DNA of 64,000 nucleotides. Source: Prunella strophiata. Taxonomy: Eukaryota > Chordata > Aves > Passeriformes > Prunellidae. Below the pieces are notes generated by a model. It made no database searches. It had not been told where the DNA came from and was given only the letters and a program-made list of their open reading frames with translations. The DNA lies in the NCBI GenBank assembly GCA_036583965.1, contig JAZBQD010000015.1, forward strand, positions 87,174,809 through 87,238,808. The letters are read 5' to 3'. Shown in pieces: positions 24,404-36,800 of the stretch (its first letter is position 1; each line of letters begins with the position of its first letter). The translations under genes and the position numbers were made by a program.

Positions 24404-25737
24404 ATTTTCAGTATCAATATTGTCTGAGAGCAAATTGTGCACCTTCATGTCTCTGCTTTGTAGGTACCAGCTGGAAATGTAGTTTCTTTCTCATAGACTA
24501 AGAGAACAGAATAATCAGGTTAAAATTAGAGCAAGAGTTCCAAATTTGTATCTATCTTTTCAGCTTCTATTTTTGACTTGAAGAAGGACTTTTGCACCCA
24601 GACACTTGTTTGCTTTTTCAGATGTATCAGCTAGTCTGATACAAATATTACCCCCCTCCTGCAAATCTTGCTGTTATTCTTAGACTCTCCCAGCAAGAAC
24701 ATTATCTTCAGTGAAGTTTTGACTCAGCAGTGACCAGAGAATTTTTGTCCCTGAGATTACATATGAATTATCTCAAACAAGCTGCTGAAGCTGTTATTCA
24801 AATAAACAGATAAATCCAAGAGTCAACAGTGCTATCTGAAGGCTTAAATGGTACAGAAATTAAGAGAAACTGAAGTAGAATAGCCTGTGCAAAATCAGTG
24901 ATTCTTTGTTTTTAACATAGTTGAAATTCATTTGTCCCTGTTATCCAGCCCCGTTTTTGCTGCTAAAGTTGACAAAATCTTTGGTTTGCTGTTCCAAGTG
25001 AGGGGAGGGGGTAAATTAGAAGAGCAGACTAAAAGAAACAGGGTTGGGCAGGGATGTCAGTAGCAAGATGTGCTTTGTCTAAAGTTCACTGATCTTAATT
25101 ATGGTAAAAGATTAAGGGACATTATTTCATTCTAATTCCTATACTGACAGTTCCTTATTAAAAGTGAAACAGCTGACACAAAAGCAAAGCAATGTTCTTC
25201 AAATTAGTCTTCACAACCAAAAATAAAACAGGAAAACCTTGTCTGTTGTTAAGTTTTTTACTGGGTATATTAAGGGAAGCCTAGAGTAGAGATTTTGCTA
25301 TACAGTCCAGCTGTTCCTGACATAACTAGGCACATGCACCAGATTTTTCACTGCAGTACAATCTTGCTCTGTTGAATCAAGTCAGAAACTTAAAAAAGCT
25401 CCAACCATATCACCCTGAGCAATCCTTGACCTTCACAATTACATTTTCAAATGCTTGGGGAAAGAAAAAAAACTAGGATGAGCTGTTCGGGCTGCTCTGA
25501 AAGGAATGCAGATTCCATCAGTGTCCATTCTCATCAGTCAGTGGAAATGACCCCAAAAAAATGTTCTCAGAACTAATTCCTCGAGCTTCACTTACTGGAT
25601 TAACCACACTTTTTCCTGGTGCCATGTTACTATTGATTATAATTTAGGCCAGTGGATCCATGATGGACAGTCCATCCTCCAAACAGTTCATAGTGTGACC
25701 ACAAGAAAAATAACAGACAGGAGAAAGGACTTGTTAT

Positions 25738-25800
25738 TGGCATTTATAGATGGGGACATGAGGCACAAATGGAAATTGGTGTCTTGAAGGCCAATTTGTG
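25738..25800 (-). mobile_element. MIR-like SINE fragment (tentative)
   Basis: ATTTATAGATGGGGACATGAGGCAC follows the antisense MIR-type phrase (normally TTTTACAGATGGGGAAACTGAGGCAC). The following bases fit poorly. Ancient MIR copies exist in birds, but a profile search is required. Confidence 0.35.
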
Positions 25801-28800
25801 ATGGATTACAAAAATCAAAGCATTAAACAGTTTTGTGTACTGCAATCCCAACCTCTAGAGCTTTGCCCTGTGCCTTGTACTGGGAGTAGCTCAAGGAACA
25901 TCTGCCCTTGGAGAGAATGTGGTACACAGGACAAAGCTCCTCCTCAGTCACAGATCTTCCCTCAAGGTGATACCTCTTGAAATATCCCATCACAAAAGTG
26001 TGAACATCAGCAAGGAAAATGCTTTTGGGGCTTCAGCAGGCCTATAGAGCAGGTGACCTGTAAGTTCACAGGAGCATTGTCAAATAGCATTTCACTGCCT
26101 GTTCCTCTAGCCTCTGCTCCTTCCTCTCCTTTTTGCTCTACTTCTCCCCACCTCATGCTGATAGGGAAGTTTAGGTTGAAGAAACTGGAAAATAATTGTT
26201 ATTTTTCAGAATAAGGCTGCAGAATTTAGGGAGTTTCCAATTTGAAGAGCAAGCAGGGGAATGGAACTTCTTCCCTTAGTTTGCCCTCCCACACATTAAG
26301 TTTCAATATGCCAAATAAGTGAAAAACTTAAAATGCAAGTGAGTTATGATCTTGAAGGACAAGAGAGAACAAAATACCTTGCTGTTCCTGGAAAACTTAA
26401 GTCTGAGGGCCAGATAACCCTAAAAACTTCCACTAAGCCATTTGAGTTGTCACATTCAATGTCTAGAAAACTCTTCATCCATGAGGAGAAGAGTAGTCCT
26501 ATCCAGGAAAAATAATTAATCTCAGACAAAGACAGTAAATAATGTAAAAAGGGGTAGCTGAAATCCCACCACAATAAAAGTGTGTTTAATGTCATGGCTT
26601 TAAGATCTATGAATATGATCATCTATTTGTCCAAACACTGGTTGTGTTCTTCCCTTCAGAGTTTGGCTTACAAATCTGTGGCAGGACATCACTGTTTTGT
26701 GAATAAAAGACTCAGGCAATAATCACATGCTGTGAGCAGGAGGCACAGGCACAGTGCACAGCCACCACCCAGTCACATTGCTTCCTTCAGCAATGCAGCC
26801 TGTGCTGAAAGAACTCACTGCAGATCCCACTGATGGTTCCAACACTGACACAGGCTTCAAATGTTGTCCTGGTGATGACTGCACTGCCACAACTGACCTT
26901 ACTAAATACAGGGACTGTATTTAATGCGGCTGTCAATAAATCCTGTGTGCTCTACTGACAGAACAGTGTTACCAGCTAGTTGTTAGTTAGTCTTACTTTT
27001 CATCTAGAGATGGCAGTGTGCTAAACCTCACATCTGTTATGTTAGTGAGATACTCTTCTATTTTATATAAAAGCTGTGTTTTAGGAGAATTAGGCTCAAC
27101 AATCCAGCTGCAGCTCAAGAGCAAGAAAATTATAGACCATGTAAACCTTTATCCGAACAAATAAGCAAACCAAATAAACCTCCTTCTCTTTAACTGAGTA
27201 ATCAAACTGCAGAAAGAAGTGATAACAGGGTAAAGGTAGCAGAAGAAAAGGTGCCTGCTAAATAATACCTTGTCAAACAAAGAAGGAGACCTGTGAGTGG
27301 CTACATTGGAGTTAGGAGAATTGGATGAACATGTTTGCACACATATATGGAGGAGTAATGTGAACGGTGGTGAGGGCCATTTACTTTGATGTCTACTGGA
27401 ACTCTGAACAAAAAGCAAAACAAACAAGAGATGCCAATCTGAATTTCCATACCCCGAAGTAACCTGTTACTATAGGATTTGAGCCTCCTGTGGTGTAATT
27501 CTGGCAGTAATTACACAGGAACAGCATTTGTGGTAGCGTCAGGACAAATATTACCTCCATTAGGTCTTGAACAAACATGAATTGAGAAGTGTAGGTGTTC
27601 TCCAACTTACTGTGTCCACACAACACCAGTTAATTGATTTTATTGGGTGCTATAGGCACCCAACCATTTGGGGAACTCTGTGTTTTGAATGCCCTCTACT
27701 GGTCCTTCCTGCTGCAGAAGCCCATTCTTGGGAACCCTCCGTGGTCCCAGAGGCCCATGGAGCAAAGAGAGGGAGAGTCAACCAGAGGCCAGTGCTGGCT
27801 CAGCCACCTCACTGAAGGCACCACAGAGAGGGTATAGGGTTTGGTCTTGCTTAAAGTTATAGCTGGCTTACAGTGATTTTACATAATTTATTTAATGCTT
27901 GCAGTCATTAACTTTTTTGGAATGTGATTTGTCATAGAGGAGGGCTAAACTCTCCAACTGGTAGGAGGAGGGGCAAGAGGGGGAAATGCTGTGGGCTGCA
28001 TTTGAATGTGTCCAGCCATGGTATTTACTCCTACACCCCCTTGTGTCATTTACCTTGCAGCAATTCTCCTTGGATTTCGTACAGCTCCAGTTTAAAGCTT
28101 GTGCCAGCAAATAAGCATTTCAGGGGAAAGAAACATTCTCAGTGGAATCTGCTCCTCTCTGGGTTGCACTTGTGTGCAAAGGCACACCCAGCCTGGCTTG
28201 GTGCTGCATGCTGGGCATCTTTACTGCATAAAGAAACAAAACTATCCAGGAAAGATGTGCTCAAAACCCTTACACAGGCATAGCCTTCAAAGCTTTTCAG
28301 AGCTGGCCCTATCGACTCCTTCCAGTAGTAGATGCAAAATCAGTCTGTATATTTTAAGAATTAACAGCAGTGATAGAAGTTTGCAAGGTGTTTCTAAGTT
28401 AATGTAGCTGCTTAAATAAAGTTTGTAAACTAGACCTCTGTTGTTCCATCTGCTTTTTGATCTGACACCTATCTTAATATAGTAATCAGCAACAAGCAGG
28501 AGGGTGTGTTAGCATGTTACATTTGTTAGCATTGCTACAGGCGAGAAAATACTTGAACTTTGTGAAAAGAAGCAAAACCAAAACAATAGAGTAAGATCAA
28601 AGTAAAATCTCTGATGATTTTTCTTTCACAGAGAATTTCCTTCTTTTCCTTCTCACATTTTCTGAGAAGTTTCTGCTCTTGGAGGTCATCCTTAGATATT
28701 TTCATGAAAAGGACAACACTGAAATACCAATGGAGGCATTAAAGCAATCCCCAAAAAGGACTTAATGTAGAACCAGACCTGAGGACAAAATTTCTGCCAC

Positions 28801-28852
28801 AATCAACACCAGTTGTTTTGCATGCAGGAACTCCAGTTGTGGAGCCAGTGTG
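25801..28852. other. Non-coding unique DNA with a candidate poly(A) site
   Basis: No gene is recognised. At 28415-28420 AATAAA is followed by GTTTGTAAACTAGACC and a GT-rich stretch, the arrangement of a polyadenylation site. It could end an unannotated long non-coding RNA on the plus strand, but there is no independent support. Confidence 0.4.
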
Positions 28853-28940
28853 GCAGAAATAGCTCAGCAGGAAAGGCATGTGAGGCATGTGCACTGGAGC
28901 CATGTGCACTGGAGAGCTTCACTGAGGGTTCAATTTTTTT
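28853..28940 (+). pseudogene. tRNA-like / tRNA-SINE relic (tentative)
   Basis: TAGCTCAGCAGG (28860-28871) matches the RNA polymerase III A-box pattern. GGTTCAATT (28927-28935) is a partial B-box followed by T8. The interval is long because it contains small tandem duplications (AGGCATGTG twice and CATGTGCACTGGAG twice, 28874-28916). The 5' arm GCAGAAA does not pair cleanly with the T/C-rich 3' side, so this is not a functional tRNA. It may be a decayed tRNA-derived SINE head or a chance match. Confidence 0.25.
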
Positions 28941-29940
28941 TCTTCTTTCAGATACCATACAAATGATTCAAATTTGAAGGACAGATCACTTCCCAGCCCT
29001 GCCTGCTTCTTAGCAAAGCAGATCAATCCAGAAAAGCCACAATTTCTAGTAAAGCCAGTTGTTTCCATGCATCCAGACTCGGTGCAATCATTCTGAGACT
29101 GGGCTCTCAGGCAGATGTGGTCACAAAATCAGTGAGTACCATGCACTAGCCATCAAAGCTCCATGTTGATTTTGCTGGGAAAGTGGAACCAGTAAACATA
29201 ACTATGTACAAAATTTTAAGGTAGAAGAAATTGATGGTACTTGTAACTGGGATACTGACTTGGCAAGAGGAAATCAAAGTTCCTTTTTCTCTCTTCTTGG
29301 CCTAACACAAAGGGGAGTCATTCTACTTCTGGGCACCAAACAGGTGCTGTTCTAAAAATGCATACTACAAAACTGTCCCCTTCTGGAAAGGGCATGGAAA
29401 TCTGCTGAGGAGGACAGTATCTAAATGCTGAAGGAGATTATGATTATACAGTAGTCTGAGGACAGGACTTGAGCCGATGCCCTGGGAAACAAAAAATATG
29501 ATTGGTCCCATATTTCAGATCAAAAAGTTTGGATGGCTAAATAGCAAATACTTCAAGTGTCCACAATTGCTTCCAAATGAGTTGCCATCTCAGAAGTTAC
29601 AAAGCAAACAACCCCAGTAAAATTCAAGGAAGGGGTACATTACAGAGTCCAGCAATCTGGTCAAACTATTCTGAAGATGGCAAGGTAAAAATCAATTAAG
29701 TAGGCTGTTAATTACAAGGTACATGCTTAACTCCAGATACAAAACAATGACAATGGAGCAGTAAATATAGTCCATGTGTGGGCCCTGAGCAGTACCCAGA
29801 CCAGGTGAGTCACATTGTGCCATGCCACAGTAAGTCTTCAGATAAGTGTGGCTGCTAGTAGGAGACCAACCAAGTTTGTAGACAGTAGCTTTGCCTAAAA
29901 AGTGGAGCCTGTTAGAGGCAGCTCCTGCCCCCTCAGCTCT
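28941..29940. other. Non-coding unique DNA
   Basis: Nothing recognised. Confidence 0.55.
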
Positions 29941-29941
29941 C

Positions 29942-30036
29942 TGATCACAGAATGCGATGAGTTGGGAGGGCCCCACAGGGACCATTAAGTCCAACTCCTG
30001 GCCCTGCACAGCACCATGATGGGCTGTGCTCTGCAG
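29942..30036 (-). mobile_element. CR1 LINE, 3' fragment (antisense)
   Basis: GATCACAGAATGCGATGAG, GTTGGGAGGGCCCCACAGG, then AAGTCCAACTCCTGGCCCTG CACAG is the antisense 3' end of a CR1. It shares CCAACTCCTGGCCCTGCA with the copy at 31922-32045, so both may belong to the same subfamily. Confidence 0.88.
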
Positions 30037-30754
30037 TTTTCAGATATATGAAAGCTTTGCCATGGTCTCTGAAGAACCAGAGAGGCTGGAACTGCATTTC
30101 TATTGACCAAGGGGTGTTATTTGACATAGGCTGGGATGGAGGAGATGGAAACACAAGGCTTGAGGGGATGTACCCAAGAACAGGAGTTGTAAAGATGGGA
30201 GTCATCCTGGAGCTCCAATAATGGGAAGTGATGGCTGGAAGCCTTGTGCATAGCATGGCTCAGTTTGTGGTTTCACCTGCATGTCTGCAGGCCTGCATCT
30301 GTGTGTTGGAGCTAATGACCACAGTCAGCTCTGATTTACAGAGAACTGATACAGTTACTTGGCTCTTCCTAAGCTAAAAATGCAGGTTTTGCCTGAGCAC
30401 AGCTGAAATTTCTGTGTGCTGTGAAGATTGTGAGAGAGCCCTAAGACACAGAGACTATATAAAACTATATCCTTTCATACTTTCTATAGGCATTTCCTCT
30501 GGTTCATTCAAATTAACATTAGGAATTTTTTCTTTCCCATCCCTATCACTTACGTGTTTGACTAAAGTATACTACTGCAAGGTGAAATTATTTCATTCAA
30601 CTGTGACTTAAAAATAATGAATCCCCCCAATATTTCATCACAGAGTTAATCTGAAATTTGTCTTCTAGAATCTCATTGTCTTACCGGGTACCATGGTGAG
30701 ATTTTGATTCTCTTGTTAAAATATAGTTGCCAGTACCTACCATCAGTTTAACTT

Positions 30755-31053
30755 TTCACAGAATCACAGAATGGGTCAGGTTGGAAGGGACCTCAGAGGG
30801 GTCATCTGGTTCAACCTCCCTGCTCAATCAGGGTCATCCTAAAGCACATGGCCCAGGATTGCATCCAGACACTTCTGGAGTCTCTCCAGTAAGGGACACC
30901 CCACAACCTCTTTGTGCAACCAGTTCCAGTGCTCAGTCACCTGCCCCCAGCCTGCACTGGCACCCAGGGTTATTCCTCCCCAGGTATCAGAGCCTGACTT
31001 TGCCTTTGTGGGACTTCAGACATTTCTTCTCTGCCCATCTCTCTTTTACAACC
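30755..31053 (-). mobile_element. CR1 LINE fragment (antisense) with internal deletion
   Basis: The tandem terminus CACAGAATCACAGAATGGG is well kept, followed by GGTTGGAAGGGACCTCAGAG, the CTGCTCAATCAGGGTCATCC block and CCCCACAACCTCTTTGTGCA. After CAGTGCTCAGTCACC the sequence jumps to CCAGCCTGCACTGGCACCCA, GGGTTATTCCTCCCCAGGT and TCTCTGCCCATCTCTC, which belong to a more 5' part of CR1. The intervening part is missing. The 132-codon plus-strand frame here is antisense to the element and not a gene. Confidence 0.9.
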
Positions 31054-31921
31054 TTCTGTTCAGAAATCCTTTATTTCAGAGTTCATTTTAATTGCAGTCT
31101 GAGGTTACCTGACAATTGTTGCTAGACTTGTCCTGGCACTGACACAAAGGCCCCACCTCTGGCTAAGGTATGAGACAAAATACAGTAATTCCTAATTCCA
31201 TTGCAATGGGCTCATGTGAAAATGGTACTGCTGCCTTTTTGCAAGCTTTGGCAAAACATGAGCTGTATGAGTAGGAAAGTCTTGTCTTTTGCCTCTTTTT
31301 TTTTGGAATAATATAGGGAAAGGCTTCAGAGAGAGAGAGGGAGAGCACTATACTGTATTGCAAGGTCTGTGCCTTTATCACTCACAAGGAAAAACCTATA
31401 TTCACATTTTGGGGTGCCTAAAGTCATCTCAAAATGAATTAAAAACTGATAAATCAACTTGACTTCACGTAGCCTTTTGACTGCAAGTGTATTTTGTGGC
31501 AGACAGGCAGCCTAGAGGCTCCATTCTTCAGGGTCTTTACTTCTAGTGAATACCTGTTATCCCTTCTCTGGGTTCAATACCTGAGGTGTTACCTGCTGCC
31601 CACAAAAAAAAAAGTGGATCTTGACTAACCCATCATCATACCTGGAACCTTAGTAGGGCATTCTCCTGGTCCTCAGAAAATCCAAAAATCTCTCTTCTTC
31701 CATGTTCCAAATTGTGATAAATAAAACATAGGTATGTTGCATGGAAAATAGTAAGCACAGCAAATGATATTTTGTCTCTTTAGTGCAGCTTGACATATTA
31801 TTTGTGCCTTGGTATCTCAGCCATTAAAACACCCTTTGGTTGCATTTTCAGACTTTGAGCCTCACTGTGAGGGCAAAAGACTCAATTTTCATTTTTAAGT
31901 TCAATTAGCACTTTGAAAAGA
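31054..31921. other. Non-coding unique DNA
   Basis: Contains a short (GA)n run at about 31329-31345 and an A run at about 31602-31612. Nothing else recognised. Confidence 0.6.
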
Positions 31922-32045
31922 GTGTCATAGAACAAGCTGAGATGGAAGGGAACCAGAATCATGGATTCCAACTCCTGGCCCTGCAGTGGACAACCCCAAG
32001 AATTGCACCATGTGTATGAGAGCATTGTCCAAACGACGCTGACCC
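31922..32045 (-). mobile_element. CR1 LINE, 3' fragment (antisense)
   Basis: TGTCATAGAACAAGCTGAG, ATGGAAGGGAACCAGAATC, then CCAACTCCTGGCCCTGCAG, GACAACCCCAAGAATTGCAC and GAGAGCATTGTCCAAACGAC match an avian CR1 3' region read in antisense. Confidence 0.9.
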
Positions 32046-32639
32046 CAAATTTTAATGAAAAATAGCTCCACAAGTATTGTGTAACTTCATAGGATCATTG
32101 CAGCCTGTGAGACTGGCTGTTTGTAACACAGTCAAAATATCTTCAAGTGCAATATGGGCCCTTCAAATCTACCCACCACTAACCTGTGGGTAGTTTTCAT
32201 GCTTTTTGCATTGTGTGCTGGGTAGAAGACAGAGAAAGTTTAGGAAACGTTATTGCTTCATGCAATATCTTAATACACATCTACCACCCACTGTGCCTAT
32301 CTAATGCACTATCTACCACTTAGGAGAGCCTGATATTGCACAATAACAAAATTTAACAGCAGTTTGGAAGAAGAAAAATAACTTCTCATCTCATGAGTAG
32401 GCCTCAGTCTCTCCCCTCCCTCTGTCAGGCAGATCCACTTAAGCCCTGATTGCTCTGCCAGTTTTGAGGTGTTCATTTCTTGTTGATTTATACTTGTGAT
32501 TCCTGGACTGATCCACTCTGGTATGCTTTGCATCATCTCTGGAAAGCTAAGGCTTTGTTTTCCCCAAGTCACTTGTATTCCCTTAGATGTCAACTGATTT
32601 CAGCAGAATAGCATCTGCATAGCTGAAACAATGCTGTAT

Positions 32640-32960
32640 ACTACTGGCAAAAACAAAATTAGGCCATGCAAATGAACCTTTGTGCAGCTAGGTTTACTGT
32701 TTATGCTTACAGCTGCCCTGATAAACCATAGGTGTCGGTTGTTCCAAAATTAAGCATAATACTTTGCTCCAGGTAGCAACTTGACGTAAAAAGGCTTGGC
32801 AGGTGATTAGTTAATAATATCATTTCATCTGCTTCAGTAATTTAAATATTGTCAGCAGCTGAAAAAGTGCCTATTCAAAGTAGCTGCTCTAAGGATGCTT
32901 AATATCTTGTGGACTGCCTTCGAGATCTACAGATGAAAGTTAGGTGGTATTACAATTATT
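32640..32960. promoter_or_regulatory. Candidate conserved non-coding element
   Basis: Contains CCATGCAAATGAAC (an octamer-like ATGCAAAT), GATTAGTTAATAATATCATT, CAGTAATTTAAATATTGTCAG and a retained TTGACGTAAAAAGG. It has no repeat signature and no reading frame of note. Inferred from texture. Confidence 0.28.
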
Positions 32961-35900
32961 ATTGTTGTGTCATAAAATCTGGGTGTATACTACAACATAT
33001 TTTCTATGGGTACTCATTTGAATCTGGACTTTAAACAGGCTGTTCTAGCCAACTTGTATTTCTTTCAAGCTTGCTTTCAAAACTTTTGCTGATTGGTAAG
33101 TTTGCAGGGTATACATTTTGAGTCTGAGTTCTGCAAGCATTTGCTTTGTAAGTCCAGTAGCTGAGGTGACTGAGTTGCATGGCCAGAAAACAGCAACAAC
33201 ATCACACAAAGTGTGACAGAGCAGAGGAAGATTGGTCTTTACACAGTGATGAAGTAGCTAACAAACAGGGGTGTCTAAACTTATCTGGTGAGCTTTGCAG
33301 CCAGAAACAAACCCAAGAGCCTCTCCTAGATTAAATCTGGGTAAGCTTTGCTTGACAATATTTGTTAGACTGCCCCACTGATGGGCTGTGGCTGTTGTCC
33401 TTCCTGGAGCACAGCTCCTATGAGTTGCCTCAGCTCCCCATCGTGCTTCGTGCTTTGCATGACTAGGAAAGAGGATCCCTGTCTGCTCAGCAAAGCATTT
33501 CTAGTCCTGCACATGCAAACAGGGTAAAACATCATAATTAGTCACATATTTTAAGTCTTTTTCTCTTTAGGCAACAAAGTCTCCATGGAGAAACCACAAG
33601 GGCTTGGCTAGAGCCAAATAGCTGTGTTTACTGGATATACACAAACGTAGGAGGCTAGAAACCTGCACTGATGAGCTGGTTGGTTCTGGCATCTTCAGCC
33701 ACAGAGAGCTGTGGAGAGCCCAACAGACCATTTAAAGGCAGAGCACATGAGTAAGAATGTTATGTATGGGGTTTTACTGGTGTTTTTGAAACCCATAGCA
33801 GTAGGACACCAAAGTAATTTAGTCCCATTTTGAAGCTCCACTGTGTTCCCAGCATGATACAGAGCAGGTACCTCATATGCACCCAGAGAGTCTGACACAG
33901 TTTCCACTAGAAATGGTTGCTCTGTTCTTATCCAATAATACAAGTCTGCCACAGAAAACCCTCACTGTTCCCTCTTGTACAAACTATTTGCCTTCCTCCT
34001 GTAGTTTCTATTATTCTGACCTGAACAACCTGAACAGCTCTAAATGGGTAATGATACTGTGGGAAAACACTGCATTGGGTAGGGATGGTTGTGTGCAGGT
34101 GCCCCTTCATGGCTGGACCCAGGAGTGGGTGAGCATTCAGCTCTGCTTCTAGGGTTATTCTTAAGGGATGTACAAATGAATGAGATCTGTGTGCTGCAAC
34201 AACATGCATAGTAACAGAGCACACACACTGAAATTGCAGCATGTGAATTGTTCTGGGTGCCTGAGCTATCTGGGCAGGCACTGCAGGCTGGGGAAGCTGA
34301 ATGTGAGGTGATGGGGACAACCAAACCTCAGCAGAAGAACCACCTCAGTGGTGCTGCAGGTACAAGGTCACTTTCTCATCACTTCAAGTTGTCCCATGGG
34401 TCCAAGTCAGGCTCTGATGATGAGAGGGCATGTTCCAAGGCTAATGAATATGTGGAGCAGAGCATGGAAATGCACAGGGTCCAACAGCCCTGTGCAGTCT
34501 GGCTGAAGGGCAGTGTGAGGAAGAGGCTGGGTTTGCACTGAGCAATGCTTCTCCAGGGAAGGCTCTGGTTACCCACCGTGACGTGTCTCTAATGACGGCT
34601 GGAGGGTGAAGGTGTCTGTAGCCCATAACCCACCCTGAGAATTCCCCCTGCCTCCTGGGCTCTTCCCTTCTGTCCACAGAGGCTGTTGGAGCCTCCTAGT
34701 AATGAAAACTCAAGGTCTATCAAGTTGAAATGAGAACAACAAAGCAAAAAGGATGCCTCAGTGCTTACTCTCCTCTCCGTGGCTCTTCTGGGCTGGGGCT
34801 GACTGTGTGAAGGAGCTTCATTCCGTTCCAGGAAACCAAAAGCTGTTTATGCTAGGGGAGAAAAAAATGTGCCAGTAAAGGATTAAAGAGTTAATAATCA
34901 TAAAGAAAAATATGCCCTGTAATGAAGCATCAACACCAATTGACTAGTTTCTGCTGTTTTGACAATTGCCAGGTGTTCGGCAGTAGTGTGATCTGCACCT
35001 GCCCATGTTGTTTCTGTAGCACCTAGGTGCTCTCCTCCCCACCAGCCTGCCTCCTGCCTTGAAAATTCCCCCTGAGAAAGGTGGGAGTATTTCATGTTTG
35101 GTATGTTGTCATGGAACCAGAAACCCCTTTGGGCAGATAGTTGTCATATTTTCCTGTTTGTACAAGCGCGGGAGTGCTCCTCGGCAGCTTTCACCAGGGG
35201 TCTGGTGGACATCTGGGGCTGTGCAAGGGATGTGCATGGGCAGGAATCTGCATGGGGGTCCCCCTGTCCACCCTGCACTCCCTGGTACCAAGGACTCAGC
35301 AAACCTGGATCTGGGCCAGCTTTCCAAAGACCTGTGTGTGCCTGCTGTACCTTGGCTTGGTCTAAGCTCTCCCACAGAAATTGCAACTCTTTCTCTGAGG
35401 CCAGTGTGTGTGCTGAGCTTCTGAGGGGAACAGGCACACAGGCCTTGGTTTGGGTGTCTCCTCAAGCACAGAGGGGTTGTGGTGGGAGTAGTGTCTTGCT
35501 GCTGGTGCTACCAGCTGGTCTTTAGGAGTGACTGTGGCTTCAGTTTCAGGAGCATATTTGTCTCCGAATGGCCTTCACATTCAGAAAATTAATCTTTCTG
35601 ATTATACACAAGTGTCCTTTCTTTCTGGCACTGATTTCTGCCTACCAGACTCTAAGCACTTTTGACACTTTACATAGAGCTTTCCCCCTTCAATCCCTGC
35701 TTCTGTTAAATTTCCCATCAGCTCTGTTTGTCCCAAGGTGCTGAGGCATGGGTAAGAAGGAGTAAGGAAAGAAGCTGATACTGAGTGTGGATTTGGTTGG
35801 TTGCATAGCTATAGTAGTCCTGTCTTCTGGCAAATTTCTTTACATAACTTGTCTTTGCTCAGATGTAATCTCCTGCTCCAGGGCTGATGCTTTCCCCAAG

Positions 35901-36604
35901 CACAGTACACCCCCTGTATTCCAGCACACTGACATCCATACATGCTGGTCTACCAAAGACTGGAAGAAGAAACTGTCGTTCCTAGGACACTGTAGGTCAC
36001 TGTTCCTAGAAGCTGAGGGTGAGGTCAGACAGCAGGGCAAAGCAAACATCATGCAATATAAGTGCAGGGGCTGTGTCCCTGTCTCTCTCCCTCCCAGCAA
36101 TGCTATTTCACTCCTCTGCTCCAGCTTTGGCACGTGTGCCTCTGCACGGAATTATTCAGCCCACTAGACTGGCCGTGGGTTGTTTCCCCCAATCCTAGGG
36201 TAAGTTTCCTGCTGGTTAAATGGCTTGAATTGGTTTATTGGCCTGTCAGCTGCACACCAGTGCCAACAGGAGGTAGCAGGGAGGGGAGGTGGGCTGGGGT
36301 GCATCCCCCCACCCAGTCCCGTGGCGTCTGCAAGCCTCGGTATCGGCCCGGCCTTGCCATCTCACCACACCCTCAGACAGAAAAGCAAAGGACACTTCAG
36401 CTATTCCCAAGAGAGATGTCTGGAGAGATAACAACAATAGACAATAAGAGCTGTGTACTGCACACAGGCATTTTTGGCAGATAGCAGCAATTCGGATATT
36501 GGTGTCTGAAGAGCAGTGCTAGGTCTGACTGCAATTGCAAACCCACTGACACAGAGGCATGCATACCTAAGGGCCTTTTCCCCCCACCCTTTGCTTTCTG
36601 TTGC
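32961..36604. other. Unique DNA, locally GC-richer at 34.2-36.4 kb, no gene recognised
   Basis: Several overlapping 60-143-codon frames occur on both strands between 33.7 and 36.5 kb, which is what GC-rich DNA gives by chance. A short CpG-dense patch lies at about 36319-36352 (CCCGTGGCGTC to CGGTATCGGCCCGGCC, five CpGs). ACCGTGACGTGTCTC near 34576-34590 carries a CRE-like half site. No exon or promoter can be assigned. Confidence 0.5.
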
Positions 36605-36800
36605 ACTTCACCTTGATGGATAGGGAAATGTCTGAATTAATTGCATCCTATTATCATAAAGGTGGTTACTTCATAACTGCTGGTAATTACCCTTTTGAAA
36701 TATGCTTCTGAAAGATTGGCACATCTGTTACAATTACTGCTCCTTCCATCACTGCATTTCAAAAATACATGTATATATATTCAAATTGGGGTTTGAAATC
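36605..36800. promoter_or_regulatory. Candidate conserved non-coding element
   Basis: AT-rich block with GAATTAATTGCATCC, TATTATCATAAAGGTGG, GCTGGTAATTACCC and TGTTACAATTACTGC. The palindromic GGTAATTACC is a paired-type homeodomain-like site. It is non-repetitive and non-coding. Inferred from texture. Confidence 0.28.

Noticed and set aside
30727..31125. 132-codon plus-strand open frame
   Set aside because: It is the antisense strand of a CR1 fragment.
35059..35525. Five overlapping 74-143-codon frames on both strands
   Set aside because: Locally GC-rich DNA lowers stop-codon frequency. No frame shows a domain or codon-position signal I can see.
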